NCBI RefSeq assembly: GCF_964340395.1 | Contig: NC_135556.1 | Coordinates: 1,713,501-1,777,500 of the forward strand | Direction of reading: 5' to 3' | Length of the DNA stretch: 64,000 nt | Source of the DNA: Glandiceps talaboti | Lineage: Eukaryota > Hemichordata > Enteropneusta > Spengelidae | In this document: in pieces, positions 23,622 to 37,000 of the stretch | Layout of the letters: each line of letters starts with the position of its first letter | Position numbering within the stretch: the stretch's first letter is position 1 | Position numbers and translations under genes: made by a program | The notes under the pieces: model-generated | Databases searched by the model: none | The model's input: the letters and a program-made list of their open reading frames with translations, nothing else | What the model was told of the DNA's origin: nothing

Positions 23622-25690
23622 CTGAAACAGATGTAGACAGAGTATAGTAAGATTAGTGAGTCGAACAGTTTAGGCTGCCATCAGTAATTACAAGGGGACA
23701 GGGCCGGGGAATTAAGGGGTCACTTTTTACAAATTGGTTCTCGGGGGAAGGCCATATTTTAGACCAGATTTAAACCGAATGCCTCCCGTAAGGGCAAAAC
23801 CATAGGGTTTTGGGCCAACACACATCGTTTGAATACATAATTCTAAACTATAGCTATTATACATGATGTACAACTTAATTGGACAATTAATTAAAGCTTG
23901 CATAGTTAACATATTTCCTAATTATTTAAAAAAAACATTGATTATGCAAATAAACCATATAAATTATAAGTTACATCAAGCTTTAAATGACACATCCACT
24001 TCTTTATCATCAAATATCAAAACCTATACAAAATTATCTGAAATTTGAAGTTTGCATTCTTAAGAAATAATGAAATTTGCTACACACCTTGGATATGCGA
24101 ATGTATTTAATTAGTAATTTGCATAATTCATGGTTTTGAGTAATTAGACTATATCTTTGGAATGCATATTTCAAATTCAATATAATTTGGTTCATATGTT
24201 AACCATAAGAAATCGCATATGTCCTATAAAGGTTGTTGATTTAGCTTAGATCGTTTATGAATAATTGCCATAATTAATTATTTTCGGTAATTAGGCTATA
24301 TCTTCGAAATGCATACTTCAATTTCAATATAATTTAGTACATACGTTAACCATAACCAAGCGCATATGTCCTATAAAGTTTGTTGATGTAGATTACAGTT
24401 TTAATGAATAATTTGCATAATTAATGATTTCTGGTAATTCGGCTTTATCTTAAGAATGCAAGCTTCAAATTTCATAGAATTATGTGCATATACCAACCAT
24501 AACAATGCGCACAAGTGTGTTGACATAGCTCTTACTTTTAAACAGTTTGCATAATGAATGATCTTCAGTAATTAAGCTATATCTTTGTTTCTAATTCCAT
24601 ATAATTTGGTACATACATCAACTATGACAAAGCGCACATCCTCTAAAGCCTGTTGATATATTTTTTAATTTTATAATGAATTTGCATAATTAATGATTTC
24701 CGGTAATTAGGCTATTTTCTTAAGAATGGAAACTCCAAATTTCAGATAATTTTGTATATGTTTTAGAAAGAAAAGTTTATTTGGTGACACGGACACAAAT
24801 AAACGAGGTGGATGATCGTTATTAGTGATCCACAGCTTGATATTGGTGTTCACAGAAAGAGTTTTATATTATGTGAACTCATGGATTATCTTGGTAACGA
24901 AATTGTCCATTTTGATATGGATGCATGTGTCGATCATCTCCCTTCTAGGGTCGGGGTGATCGTTGGAGAATTAACAATATACACTAAAGTACATGGACAT
25001 ACCAGGTATGTTAACAATACGATAATTCATACTTACAACAGCCACCGCCTTCATCATAGGATTCATCAGAACCATGTGGACAATTTTCAGTAGAATCACA
25101 CATCAGAGAAGAATGGATGCAATTAGGAAATGTCATATTATCACATCTATAACAATTATCATCTACAAAAAAATACAACCTACTTTTAGCACACGTACAT
25201 GTCTAGTCATTTTACAGCTGAGATTCATTCCCAGGTTCTCACATTAGCGTTATCTTTTCAATGGATTCATTCCAGGTTCTCACACTAGGGTTAGCTTTTC
25301 AATGGATTTGTTCCAAGGTTCTCAAATTAGCGTTTACTTATCTTAGCAATGGATTCATTCCCGGGTTCTCATACCAGCGTTGTTTTATGAATAGATTCAT
25401 ACGCAGGCTCATTAGCGTTACCTTGTCAATGGATTCAGTCCCTTTTTCTCAAAATAACGTTATCTTATCAATGGATTCAGTCCCTTGTTATCACACTTAT
25501 GCTATCTTAGGCTGCTTTCACAAAAACTTGTTAGGGGGCGGGCGGGAGATTTTAGGGGGGGGGATTGAAAATATATGGATAGTGTGTGTGTGGGGGGGGT
25601 ACTTGAAAATTTTTTATGGGTTGTAGGTTGAAAATAAATTGACATCATGACTTTTCAAAATAAGCTTTTAAAATGTTGGTCTTCCTTTCC

Positions 25691-25762
<72 letters not shown>

Positions 25763-26655
25763 TACAAACAACAGTTGCTCACAAGTTAGTAAAATGAAAA
25801 ACAAAAACAGTCAAATTTTAATTTTCTTTTAATAAACTGTTAATGTAATGATAAATTGAAATGAGCGAACTGAGTGGTACAGATTGTTTTCTGTCTGAAA
25901 ATACCAGTGTCTTTCATGTACACTACTATCTACTGTAATTTGGTTCATTTAATGTGTGAAATTACCTTTACACTGTACTGAAAATATTCTTTGTGACATG
26001 ACTGTGTTTTGGTTTGTGGTTATCACAATGATATGTAACTTTTTCATGTAAATTCTTACTAGTATTAAATGACAGACAAATATGACAGACAACATTTTAC
26101 ATTTGCAGCTCTTGGAAGTTTAAAAAGAAAAAAGAGTTGGAAAAGGTTCATCTCAGCCTGCCATCAAAATGTAAAAGATGCACCTGCACTAAAACATACT
26201 TGACAAGTATCAAAAACTTCTGTGCAAGGACGTATTTTTTCATCATATAGATATGACTATAATTTTCAACATAAACTTTTAATAACACAAAAAATTAGCA
26301 TATTGGCAACGTCTGCTACATGTGAAACAGAAGACAATATCTCACAAGCTGAGTTAACAGAGAAAAAGTAAAATAAGCTTTTTGCACATACTTTTCAACT
26401 TTGCATGAATATACTATTACTTGTAAATATAAAGATAAATAAATAAACTTTGACATAACTCTCAATATAAAGTTACCCTAAAGATATATGGCAGGAATGA
26501 GGTAGTGAACTTAAACAATATGAGCAAATACTCCAATATAGTCTCAATAAACATTTTCATAAAGTAGTGTTTGCACAAACTGTGGAGTTTTTTTGGAATG
26601 CTTAAAAAATATATCTGTAAAACATATCTGAATATATAAATATTTGAAGCAGCAC

Positions 26656-26714
<59 letters not shown>

Positions 26715-29700
26715 TATAAAATAAGTATATAATAATACTAATTTTTATAATAATCAAGTTTATTTGTATATTAACCACCCTACCTGGGGTAGTTTTGTAT
26801 GCTGAGTTCAAAAAAGGGGGTCATTTTATGAACATCTGTTGCCATGGTAACCAAAACCACCATAATATGTTAACCATTTTTTCCAAAATTTGACATAAAA
26901 CATTGAAAAAAAGATAATACAGTGAAAAAATGCCTTTGCATTAGACATGTATGAGTTAGTGCTACCTGGTGTAACATAAATTGTTAAAATTGGATAGCTG
27001 TTTCCATGGAAACGTGTGGTAGACATGAAAATTATGTTTTCATTATATACACATACATCTCACAAATAACATTATTAATCTGATAAATATCATTTTATTT
27101 GCACATTGACCCCACTACCAAGGGTAATTTGTCATGCTGAATTAAAAAAAGTGGTCATTTAATGAACATCAGTTGCCATGGTAACCAAAATAACCATATT
27201 ATGTGATTTTTTGAAAAATTAGACATAAAACACTTTAAAAATTTCAAATTTAGGAAAAAACGTCATTGCTGTTTGAATGTATGGGTTGGTGATATATGTT
27301 GTAACAAGGTTTCATGATTTTTGAAATTATCTGTATCAAACCTATGCAATTCTAAAACTCTAAAATCACCAGAATAAATTGTAAATACCTAAAATACCAC
27401 CAGTTCTTGACAATTCCATTTACGCAGCGTGGTTAAGTCTTTTATCACAAAATCTTCAAAGTAAGTGTACACACACATTTGAGTACAAGTTGACATGATC
27501 GTTGACGCCATACTGTATATTATTGTTTGTACTTGGATTTTATCCAACAAAATATCGTCTGCTTTTAAATTCTCCAACTCAACTGACAACATGATGTGCA
27601 TATGTGTACGTACATATTTCCGGGTCTCAGTGACACATGCCAAATTCAAACGATAAGGACACAATATAGTTGGGATCGATCACAGTATCACTATACATCG
27701 ATTGTTACAGGAATATCAATATTATTATCCAGAATTTCTCAGTCGTGAAGATTGCTGACAAGTGCAGAATTATCAAGATGGCGCGCGACTGTAATATTTT
27801 GCGCGTGCAAGACGACTGACGTCACTAGAATGTATTACAATGGAGCTATAGTTATCACGCGAGTCACGCATGTTATGTGCACTGCATTTATGTGTGTATG
27901 CAGCATGCAGTACGAGGTGTGCCGTACACACATCATATACACAAAATGATAGGCAATGAAAGCAACCAACTCACTAGTTTATTGTTTACATGACTTTGCC
28001 GAACGACTAGGAATAATCATTAATTTACAAGTTGCTAAAATTTACAGGAAGTTGACTTAAAAACAGAAAGGGGCATTGCAAATATTTTGTAATGCATGGT
28101 AGTCCGGATTGTTTATCTTGCTTCCAAGCAGACTACCGAGAGTTGATTGCTTTTGTTTTGATACAATACCATGTACCACTGACGCAGTCAATATAAAAAG
28201 ACGCAACAATGATGTTGTGTCTACCTGGAAAATTACACACATCGCGGCGAAAACACGTTCATATGGACATAGCACAGACGCACAGTGCAGTGAATACCTC
28301 CCGCTCCCACGTCAAAAATCAAAACAAAATGAATAAATAAATGAAACAAAAAATTGCACTGTAAGACATGCCTAGCCATAGTTCTCTTCAGCATGTTCAA
28401 ATTATATTTTATTTTAAGAGACAAAAATAGTGGTAGACGATATACGGCACCATGACACACTGTTTCGGGTAGTTTTTTGAAAGATTACTTGACTTGATCA
28501 TGACCTCGTTTCCTTCCCCAATACGAATTAGCACTTACGATTTTATGTGCATTTCACCTGTTTCTATTTCAATCGTGCACAATGAACCAAAAAACACAAC
28601 ACTCCAAAAAAATACTAGTATACACACTAAACTTGCCCATCACAATAATAACCTTTACCGAGCCAGTAAGCATGTAAATATAACTGAGTTCCCTGACCGA
28701 TTTAGGAGTTCCCCGGTTGTGGCTCATGATCAAAGTGAAATCGAAAATTGTGTTTGAACTGATATAAAGAAGGCAAGTCAGCTTCATGATAATATTTTGT
28801 TTTGTTTTTGTTTTTGAACAGTAGTGCGTTGTCCGATTGTCTGTCTTGCTTTCAAACAGACTACGGAAAGTCGATTGCTTTTATTTTGGTACATAGCATG
28901 AATCATTGTCGAAATCAACATAAAAAGACGCAACGCTGTACTGATGTTGCAATTCAGTGTTGCCATTGTTGGGTCTACCTGGATCATGGCAAACACAGGT
29001 TCATATAGACACAACACAACTAGTACAGTTACGTCAAAACAAAAAAATAAATAAATAAAACAAAAATAAGACATGCCTGCCCAAAGTTCTGTTCAGCATG
29101 TTCAAATTTTATTTCATTTTACAACTAATACAAGGCAAATATAGTCGTAGACGATACACCACGCCACATGTACAGTAAGTCTTCAGTACGAACGAGATCG
29201 GGACGGGTACGTTTTTGAAAGACAATGAAACTGCTTCGTGTCAGTGTGTGGATGGTAATGAACCCAATCAAGAGAAAGTGAAATAAAGTGAGTACATAGT
29301 ATTCAAGGTGGCTGGTTATCAGACAAAACTAAAAAGCCCAAAGTGTAAAATAAGAAATTTATTCATAATTATCTGGAAAATATTTGATGATTACGCTGCA
29401 AAACAAGACTAGCAATGTAGCGAAAGTGTTCGTTCTCGGTGAATTTAACCCTTGACCTAGTTTCATAAAGACGTCGAAGGAAACGAGGTCAGTGTGACAT
29501 ATCATGCATGATCAACGACGTTTACATGAGAATACAACTAAATGTTGTCTAAACTTCTAAATTGCCAGAAACCTGATGATTTCATGACTGAATATGTTAC
29601 GATCAAAATTTCCCTTACCTTCAGTTAAATTTTCTGATGGGAAGCAACACAATCATTTAGTGTGACATCTGATAAGCGACATTGATGATGGGTACAGCAA

Positions 29701-30496
29701 CGTAATTCGTAAACAAATCTAACGTTGCGTTGGCAACTATTATTTCTGTAAATCATCCTTAAATATCAAGTACACCTGTCTTCATAGCAAACAGAAATCT
29801 GAGGCCAAGTTTTGCAACGAAAGGATACATCATTTAACTCCACCACAACGGCACACAAATATATTGTGAACAATAAAATAAGTACCAATAGCTCAAAAAC
29901 CTGGCTCAATTTTATCACACTCGATCGCACAGCTCTGAGTGCCTGCAGGGTGTCGGGAAAAAAATCGATAATCTTTTCAGTAAACTTTGCAACATTGTAT
30001 AATCAAAATAATTGTACCTGTCAGCGCTTTGGGAATAATAATATTACAAATATAGTAAGACTCATTGCAAATATTGTTTTCAGGGAATGTTATCGGCAAC
30101 ATTATAAATTCATAACAGAACAATATTGCTTGGTCATGATGCGAGCTGTTCAGACAAATATCGGGGGGGGGGAGGGCTACTCCCTTATTTGAGTATACAT
30201 TGATTTGCCGACCTTTTGGGTTCGTTTTCAAGTCATTTGGTCTAAAATGGGGTCAGGGTTTTCGAACTCAAGAGTCTAAAACGGGTCCACTTTGCATTAT
30301 ATTTGATTTTGCTTGGTCTAAAATGTGGTCCTTTGTCCTTTGCCAACTCGTAAATGCCATAAATTGCCCCAAAATGTTGCCTCCTAAGGAAAATGTATTT
30401 TGTATTTTATTGACAATAGGACCAACAGGCACCATTCCTCTAAATTGTCTCTCACACAATGCTTTATTATTATATACTATTTTAACCCCTTCACTT

Positions 30497-30581
<85 letters not shown>

Positions 30582-30934
30582 ACAAACATACTCATTTAAA
30601 AAATTAACAAATAAATTATCTTTTCATGTCAATATTGCACTAGGCATTGTCAGTCATAAATCATCATCAACATCATTCAAATCATCATCATCCAAATCGC
30701 CATCTTCTTCCTCCTCTTCTAAAACATTACAAAGGAAAGACTGATATTCCACTTGATCTACTTGATTTATGTTTGAAAGGGTTCTCCTTCTTCTCATTTT
30801 TCTTCTTCTTCATCATCATCATCTTCATATTCTTCTTCTTCTTCATCATCATCATCATCATCATCATCTTCTTCATATTTTTCTTCTTCATCATCATCAT
30901 CATCATCATCATCATCTTCATATTTTTCTTCATT

Positions 30935-30971
<37 letters not shown>

Positions 30972-30985
30972 CCATCTTCATATTC

Positions 30986-31033
<48 letters not shown>

Positions 31034-34000
31034 TTTTTTAGCACTCCCTTCACCTACGCTATCTTTTAATGGTATACCATCATCATCACTGTCACAACCA
31101 TGGGAATCATTTTCATCATCTGTGGTGTTATCATCATCTTTCTTTCTTATCCTCTCTCTTTCAATCAGAAGGGCTAAAAACTGCTCAAACTGTATTTTGG
31201 CTTCACCAATAAAGCACTCAGTGGCCAGTAGATACTCGATCCCTCTCTTATGTAACTTTGTCTTCACCCTTAACCCTTCCAAACATATATCAGGCAGATC
31301 AAGCTCAATGCTAGACTTTACTTTGTATTGTTGCAAGGTATTTGGCACAATCTTTTTGATGATATCTTTGTTTTTTACCACTCTGTCAAGCAGCCTGGTC
31401 GCCTGCCGCATTTCTACCCACTTCTTGTTTTGTCTTACTTTCTTTCGCTGTTCTTTCTTTCTCCTCCTTCTTCTCTCCTTCTCTGCCATATGTACTTGTT
31501 GGTGCATGAATCGTTTAGCAAGCACTTTTGCCGTATGGTTTACTTTATTTTCTATTGTCTCTGTTGTGGCTTTCAATGTAGACAACTTTGTCAGTTTATC
31601 ATCAATAAACTGACATTCGTTTCCAGACCATTTTAATAAGTGGTGGTTGTCATGATCAAACAGCTGCAATCGTCTGGTCTCCAATCTCTCAATCGCTGCC
31701 TTAATTTTCATCACTGACATTCAACTGTAACACTACTAGTATAATGTACAAATACAATATTGAACAGAAAACAAAGACTCAGTTGGTCTGCTGTTCATTT
31801 TACAAGAGTTATTCAAAGTGTAATTCATTTACAAGTATATGTTGTTTCTTGGAAAGGCAATGCACTGGTTAACATAACATTTTGTTTTAACTGGTGTTTG
31901 TGTATATATATACACACAATATACAAATTGATTATATATATAATGGACAAAGTTGGTATTAAGTGTATTATGTACAGTTTTGTACTTGGTATGGAATGTT
32001 AACGCACAGGAAGAGTATTCCTAAAAAATGTATTCGGGTGGGGGGGGGGGGTACTTGAAAATTTATTCGGGTGGGGGGGGAGGGGTGTACTTGAAATATT
32101 TGGGGCTTTGGCAGGGGGGGTACTTGAAAAATTTTGGAATATGGCAGGGGTACTTGAAAAAAAATTAAGGTTTTACAAAAAATCTCCCGACCCGACACCC
32201 CCCCCCCCCCTAACAAGTTTTTGTGAAAGCAGCCTTATCAATGGATTCAGTCCTTTGTTATCACCCTTATGTTATCGTATCAATGGAATCAGTCCAAAGT
32301 TCTCACATTAACGTTATCTTGCCAATGGATTCATTTCCAGGTCCTCACATTAGCATTATATTATGAATGGATTCATTCTCATGTTCTCAAATTAGCGTTA
32401 TCTTGTCAATGGATTAGTTCCCACGTTGTCAAATTAGCGTTATCGTATCAGTGGATTCGTTCCCTGGTTCTCACATCAGCGTTAATATCTTCTCAATCGA
32501 TTCATGCCCAGGTTCTCACACCAGCATTATATTATCAATGGATTCGATTCAAGGTTCTCACATTAGCATCATATTATCAATGGATTCATTCCCAGGTTCT
32601 CACACCAGCATTATATTATCAATGGATTCGATACAAGGTTCTCACATTAGCATTATATTATCAATGGATTCATTCCCAGGTTCTCACATTAGCATTATCT
32701 TATCAATCGATTCATTCCTAGGTTCTTACATTAGCGTTATATTATCAAAGTTTGCCTGTGTAAAGTTTGCATGTGTATAAACTTCTTGTGTTATTACTGA
32801 CAGTACATATAAAGTTTAGTTAGGAGATGTCTACTTACCACCATACTGACAATACATATAAAGTTTGGTTAGGAGATGTCTACTTACCACCATACTGACA
32901 ATACATATAAAGTTTAGTTAGGAGATGTCTACTTACCACCATACTGACAATACATATAAAGTTTAGTTAGGAGATGTCTACTTACCACCATACTGACAAT
33001 ACATATAAAGTTTAGTTAGGAGATGTCTACTTACCACCATACTGACAATACATATAAAGTTTAGTTAGGAGATGTCTACTTACCACCATACTGACAATAC
33101 ATATAAAGTATGGTTAGGAGATGTCTACTTACCACCATACTGACAATACATATAAAGTATGGTTAGGAGATGTCTACTTACCACCATACTGACAATACAT
33201 ATAAAGTTTAGTTAGGAGATGTCTACTTACCACCATACTGACAATACATATAAAGTATGGTTAGGAGATGTCTATTTACCACCATACTGACAATACATAT
33301 AAAGTATGGTTAGGAGATGTCTACTTACCACCATACTGACAGTACATATAAAGTTTAGTTAGGAGATGTCTACTTACCACCATACTGACAATACATATAA
33401 AGTTTAGTTAGGAGATGTCTACTTACCACCATACTGACAATACATATAAAGTATGGTTAGGAGATGTCTACTTACCACCATACTGACAATACATATAAAG
33501 TATGGTTAGGAGATGTCTACTTACCACCATACTGACAATACATATAAAGTTTGGTTAGGAGATGTCTACTTACCACCATACTGACAATACATATAAAGTT
33601 TAGTTAGGAGATGTCTACTTACCACCATACTGACAATACATATAAAGTTTAGTTAGGAGATGTCTACTTACCACCATACTGACAATACATATAAAGTATG
33701 GTTAGGAGATGTCTATTTACCACCATACTGACAATACATATAAAGTATGGTTAGGAGATGTCTATTTACCACCATACTGACAATACATATAAAGTATGGT
33801 TAGGAGATGTCTACTTACCACCATACTGACAATACATATAAAGTTTGGTTAGGAGATGTCTACTTACCACCATACTGACAATACATATAAAGTATGGTTA
33901 GGAGATGTCTACTTACCACCATACTGACAATACATATAAAGTTTAGTTAGGAGATGTCTACTTACCACCATACTGACAATACATATAAAGTTTGGTTAGG

Positions 34001-37000
34001 AGATGTCTATTTACCACCATACTGACAATACATATACAGTTTGGTTAGGAGATGTCTACTTACCACCATACTGACAATACATATAAAGTTTAGTTAGGAG
34101 ATGTCTACTTACCACCATACTGACAATACATATAAAGTTTAGTTAGGAGATGTCTACTTACCACCATACTGACAATACATATAAAGTTTAGTTAGGAGAT
34201 GTCTACTTACCACCATACAGACAATACATATAAAGTATGGTTAGGAGATGTCTATTTACCACCATACTGACAATACATATAAAGTATGGTTAGGAGATGT
34301 CTACTTACCACCATACTGACAATACATATAAAGTATGGTTAGGAGATGTCTACTTACCACCATACTGACAATACATATAAAGTATGGTTAGGAGATGTCT
34401 ACTTACCACCATACTGACAATACATATAAAGTTTAGTTAGGAGATGTCTACTTACCACCATACTGACAATACATATAAAGTATGGTTAGGAGATGCCTAC
34501 TTACCACCATACTGCAGACAATACATATAAAGTATGGTTAGGAGATGTCTACTTACCACCATACTGACAGTACATATAAAGTATGGTTAGGAGATGTCTA
34601 CTTACCACCATACTGACAATACATATAAAGTTTGGTTAGGAGATGTCTACTTACCACCATACTGACAATACATATAAAGTATGGTTAGGAGATGTCTACT
34701 TACCACCATACTGACAATACATATAAAGTATGGTTAGGAGATGTCTATTTACCACCATACTGACAATACATATAAAGTTTAGTTAGGAGATGTCTACTTA
34801 CCACCATACTGACAATACATATAAAGTTTAGTTAGAAGATGTCTACTTACCACCATACTGACAATACATATAAAGTTTGGTTAGGAGATGTCTACTTACC
34901 ACCATACTGACAATACATATAAAGTTTAGTTAGGAGATGTCTACTTACCACCATACTGACAATACATATAAAGTATGGTTAGGAGATGCCTACTTACCAC
35001 CATACTGACAATACATATAAAGTTTAGTTAGGAGATGTCTACTTACCACCATACTGACAATACATATAAAGTTTAGTTAGGAGATGTCCACTTACCACCA
35101 TACTGACAATACATATAAAGTATGGTTAGGAGATGCCTACTTACCACCATACTGACAATACATATAAAGTTTAGTTAGGAGATGTCTACTTACCACCATA
35201 CTGACAATACATATAAAGTTTGGTTAGGAGATGTCTACTTACCACCATACTGACAATACATATAAAGTTTAGTTAGGAGATGTCTACTTACCACCATACT
35301 GACAATACATATAAAGTATGGTTAGGAGATGTCTACTTACCACCATACTGACAGTACATATAAAGTATGGTTAGGAGATGTCTACTTACCACCATACAGA
35401 CAATACATATAAAGTATGGTTAGGAGATGTCTACTTACCACCATACTGACAATACATATAAAGTTTGGTTAGGAGATGTCTACTTACCACCATACAGACA
35501 ATACATATAAAGTATGGTTAGGAGATGTCTACTTACCACCATACTGACAATACATATAAAGTATGGTTAGGAGATGTCTACTTACCACCATACTGACAGT
35601 ACATATAAAGTATGGTTAGGAGATGTCTACTTACCACCATACTGACAGTACATATAAAGTTTAGTTAGGAGATGTCTACTTACCACCATACTGACAATAC
35701 ATATAAAGTATGGTTAGGAGATGTCTACTTACCACCATACTGACAATACATATAAAGTATGGTTAGGAGATGTCTACTTACCACCATACAGACAATACAT
35801 ATAAAGTATGGTTAGGAGATGTCTACTTACCACCATACTGACAATACATATAAAGTATGGTTAGGAGATGTCTACTTACCACCATACTGACAATACATAT
35901 AAAGTATGGTTAGGAGATGTCTATTTACCACCATACTGACAATACATATAAAGTTTGGTTAGGAGATGTCTACTTACCACCATACTGACAATACATATAA
36001 AGTTTGGTTAGGAGATGTCTACTTACCACCATACTGACAATACATATAAAGTTTAGTTAGGAGATGTCTACTTACCACCATACTGACAGTACATATAAAG
36101 TATGGTTAGAAGATGTCTACTTACCACCATACTGACAATACATATAAAGTATGGTTAGGAGATGTCTATTTACCACCATACTGACAATACATATAAAGTA
36201 TGGTTAGGAGATGTCTACTTACCACCATACTGACAATACATATAAAGTTTGGTTAGGAGATGTCTACTTACCACCATACTGACAATACATATAAAGTATG
36301 GTTAGGAGATGTCTACTTACCACCATACTGACAGTACATATAAAGTATGGTTAGAAGATGTCTACTTACCACCATACTGACAATACATATAAAGTTTGGT
36401 TAGAAGATGTCTACTTACCACCATACTGACAATACATATACAGTTTGGTTAGGAGATGTCTACTTACCACCATACTGACAATACATATAAAGTATGGTTA
36501 GGAGATGTCTACTTACCACCATACTGACAATACATATAAAGTTTGGTTAGGAGATGTCTACTTACCACCATACTAACAATACATATAAAGTATGGTTAGG
36601 AGATGTCTACTTACCACCATACTGACAATACATATAAAGTATGGTTAGGAGATGCCTACTTACCACCATACTGACAATACATATAAAGTTTAGTTAGGAG
36701 ATGTCTACTTACCACCATACTGACAATACATATAAAGTATGGTTAGGAGATGTCTACTTACCACCATACTGACAATACATATAAAGTATGGTTAGGAGAT
36801 GTCTATTTACCACCATACTGACAATACATATAAAGTTTAGTTAGGAGATGTCTACTTACCACCATACTGACAATACATATAAAGTTTGGTTAGGAGATGT
36901 CTACTTACCACCATACTGACAATACATATACAGTATGGTTAGGAGATGTCTACTTACCACCATACTGACAATACATATAAAGTTTAGTTAGGAGATGTCT

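Larger units (their letters stand above)
25510..32234. mobile_element. 6.7-kb TIR DNA element, PIF/Harbinger-like by ends
   Basis: Left end GGCTGCTTTCACAAAAACTT (25510 on) is exactly matched by the inverted right end finishing at 32234. The inverted similarity goes on past G runs to gggagatttt, about 50 bp in all. The interrupted minisatellite shows TTA on both sides (25507-25509 and 32235-32237), a clean 3-bp target duplication. A TWA duplication with G-starting termini is the PIF/Harbinger habit. Inside are simple repeats, two diverged tandem duplications and one 308-codon minus-strand frame. No recognisable DDE transposase was found, so it is either non-autonomous or a divergent family. 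Confidence 0.75.

Noticed and set aside
25261-25626. 121-codon plus frame, and 150-codon frame at 32269-32721
   Set aside because: Both are readings of the 41-bp minisatellite and G-rich element ends.
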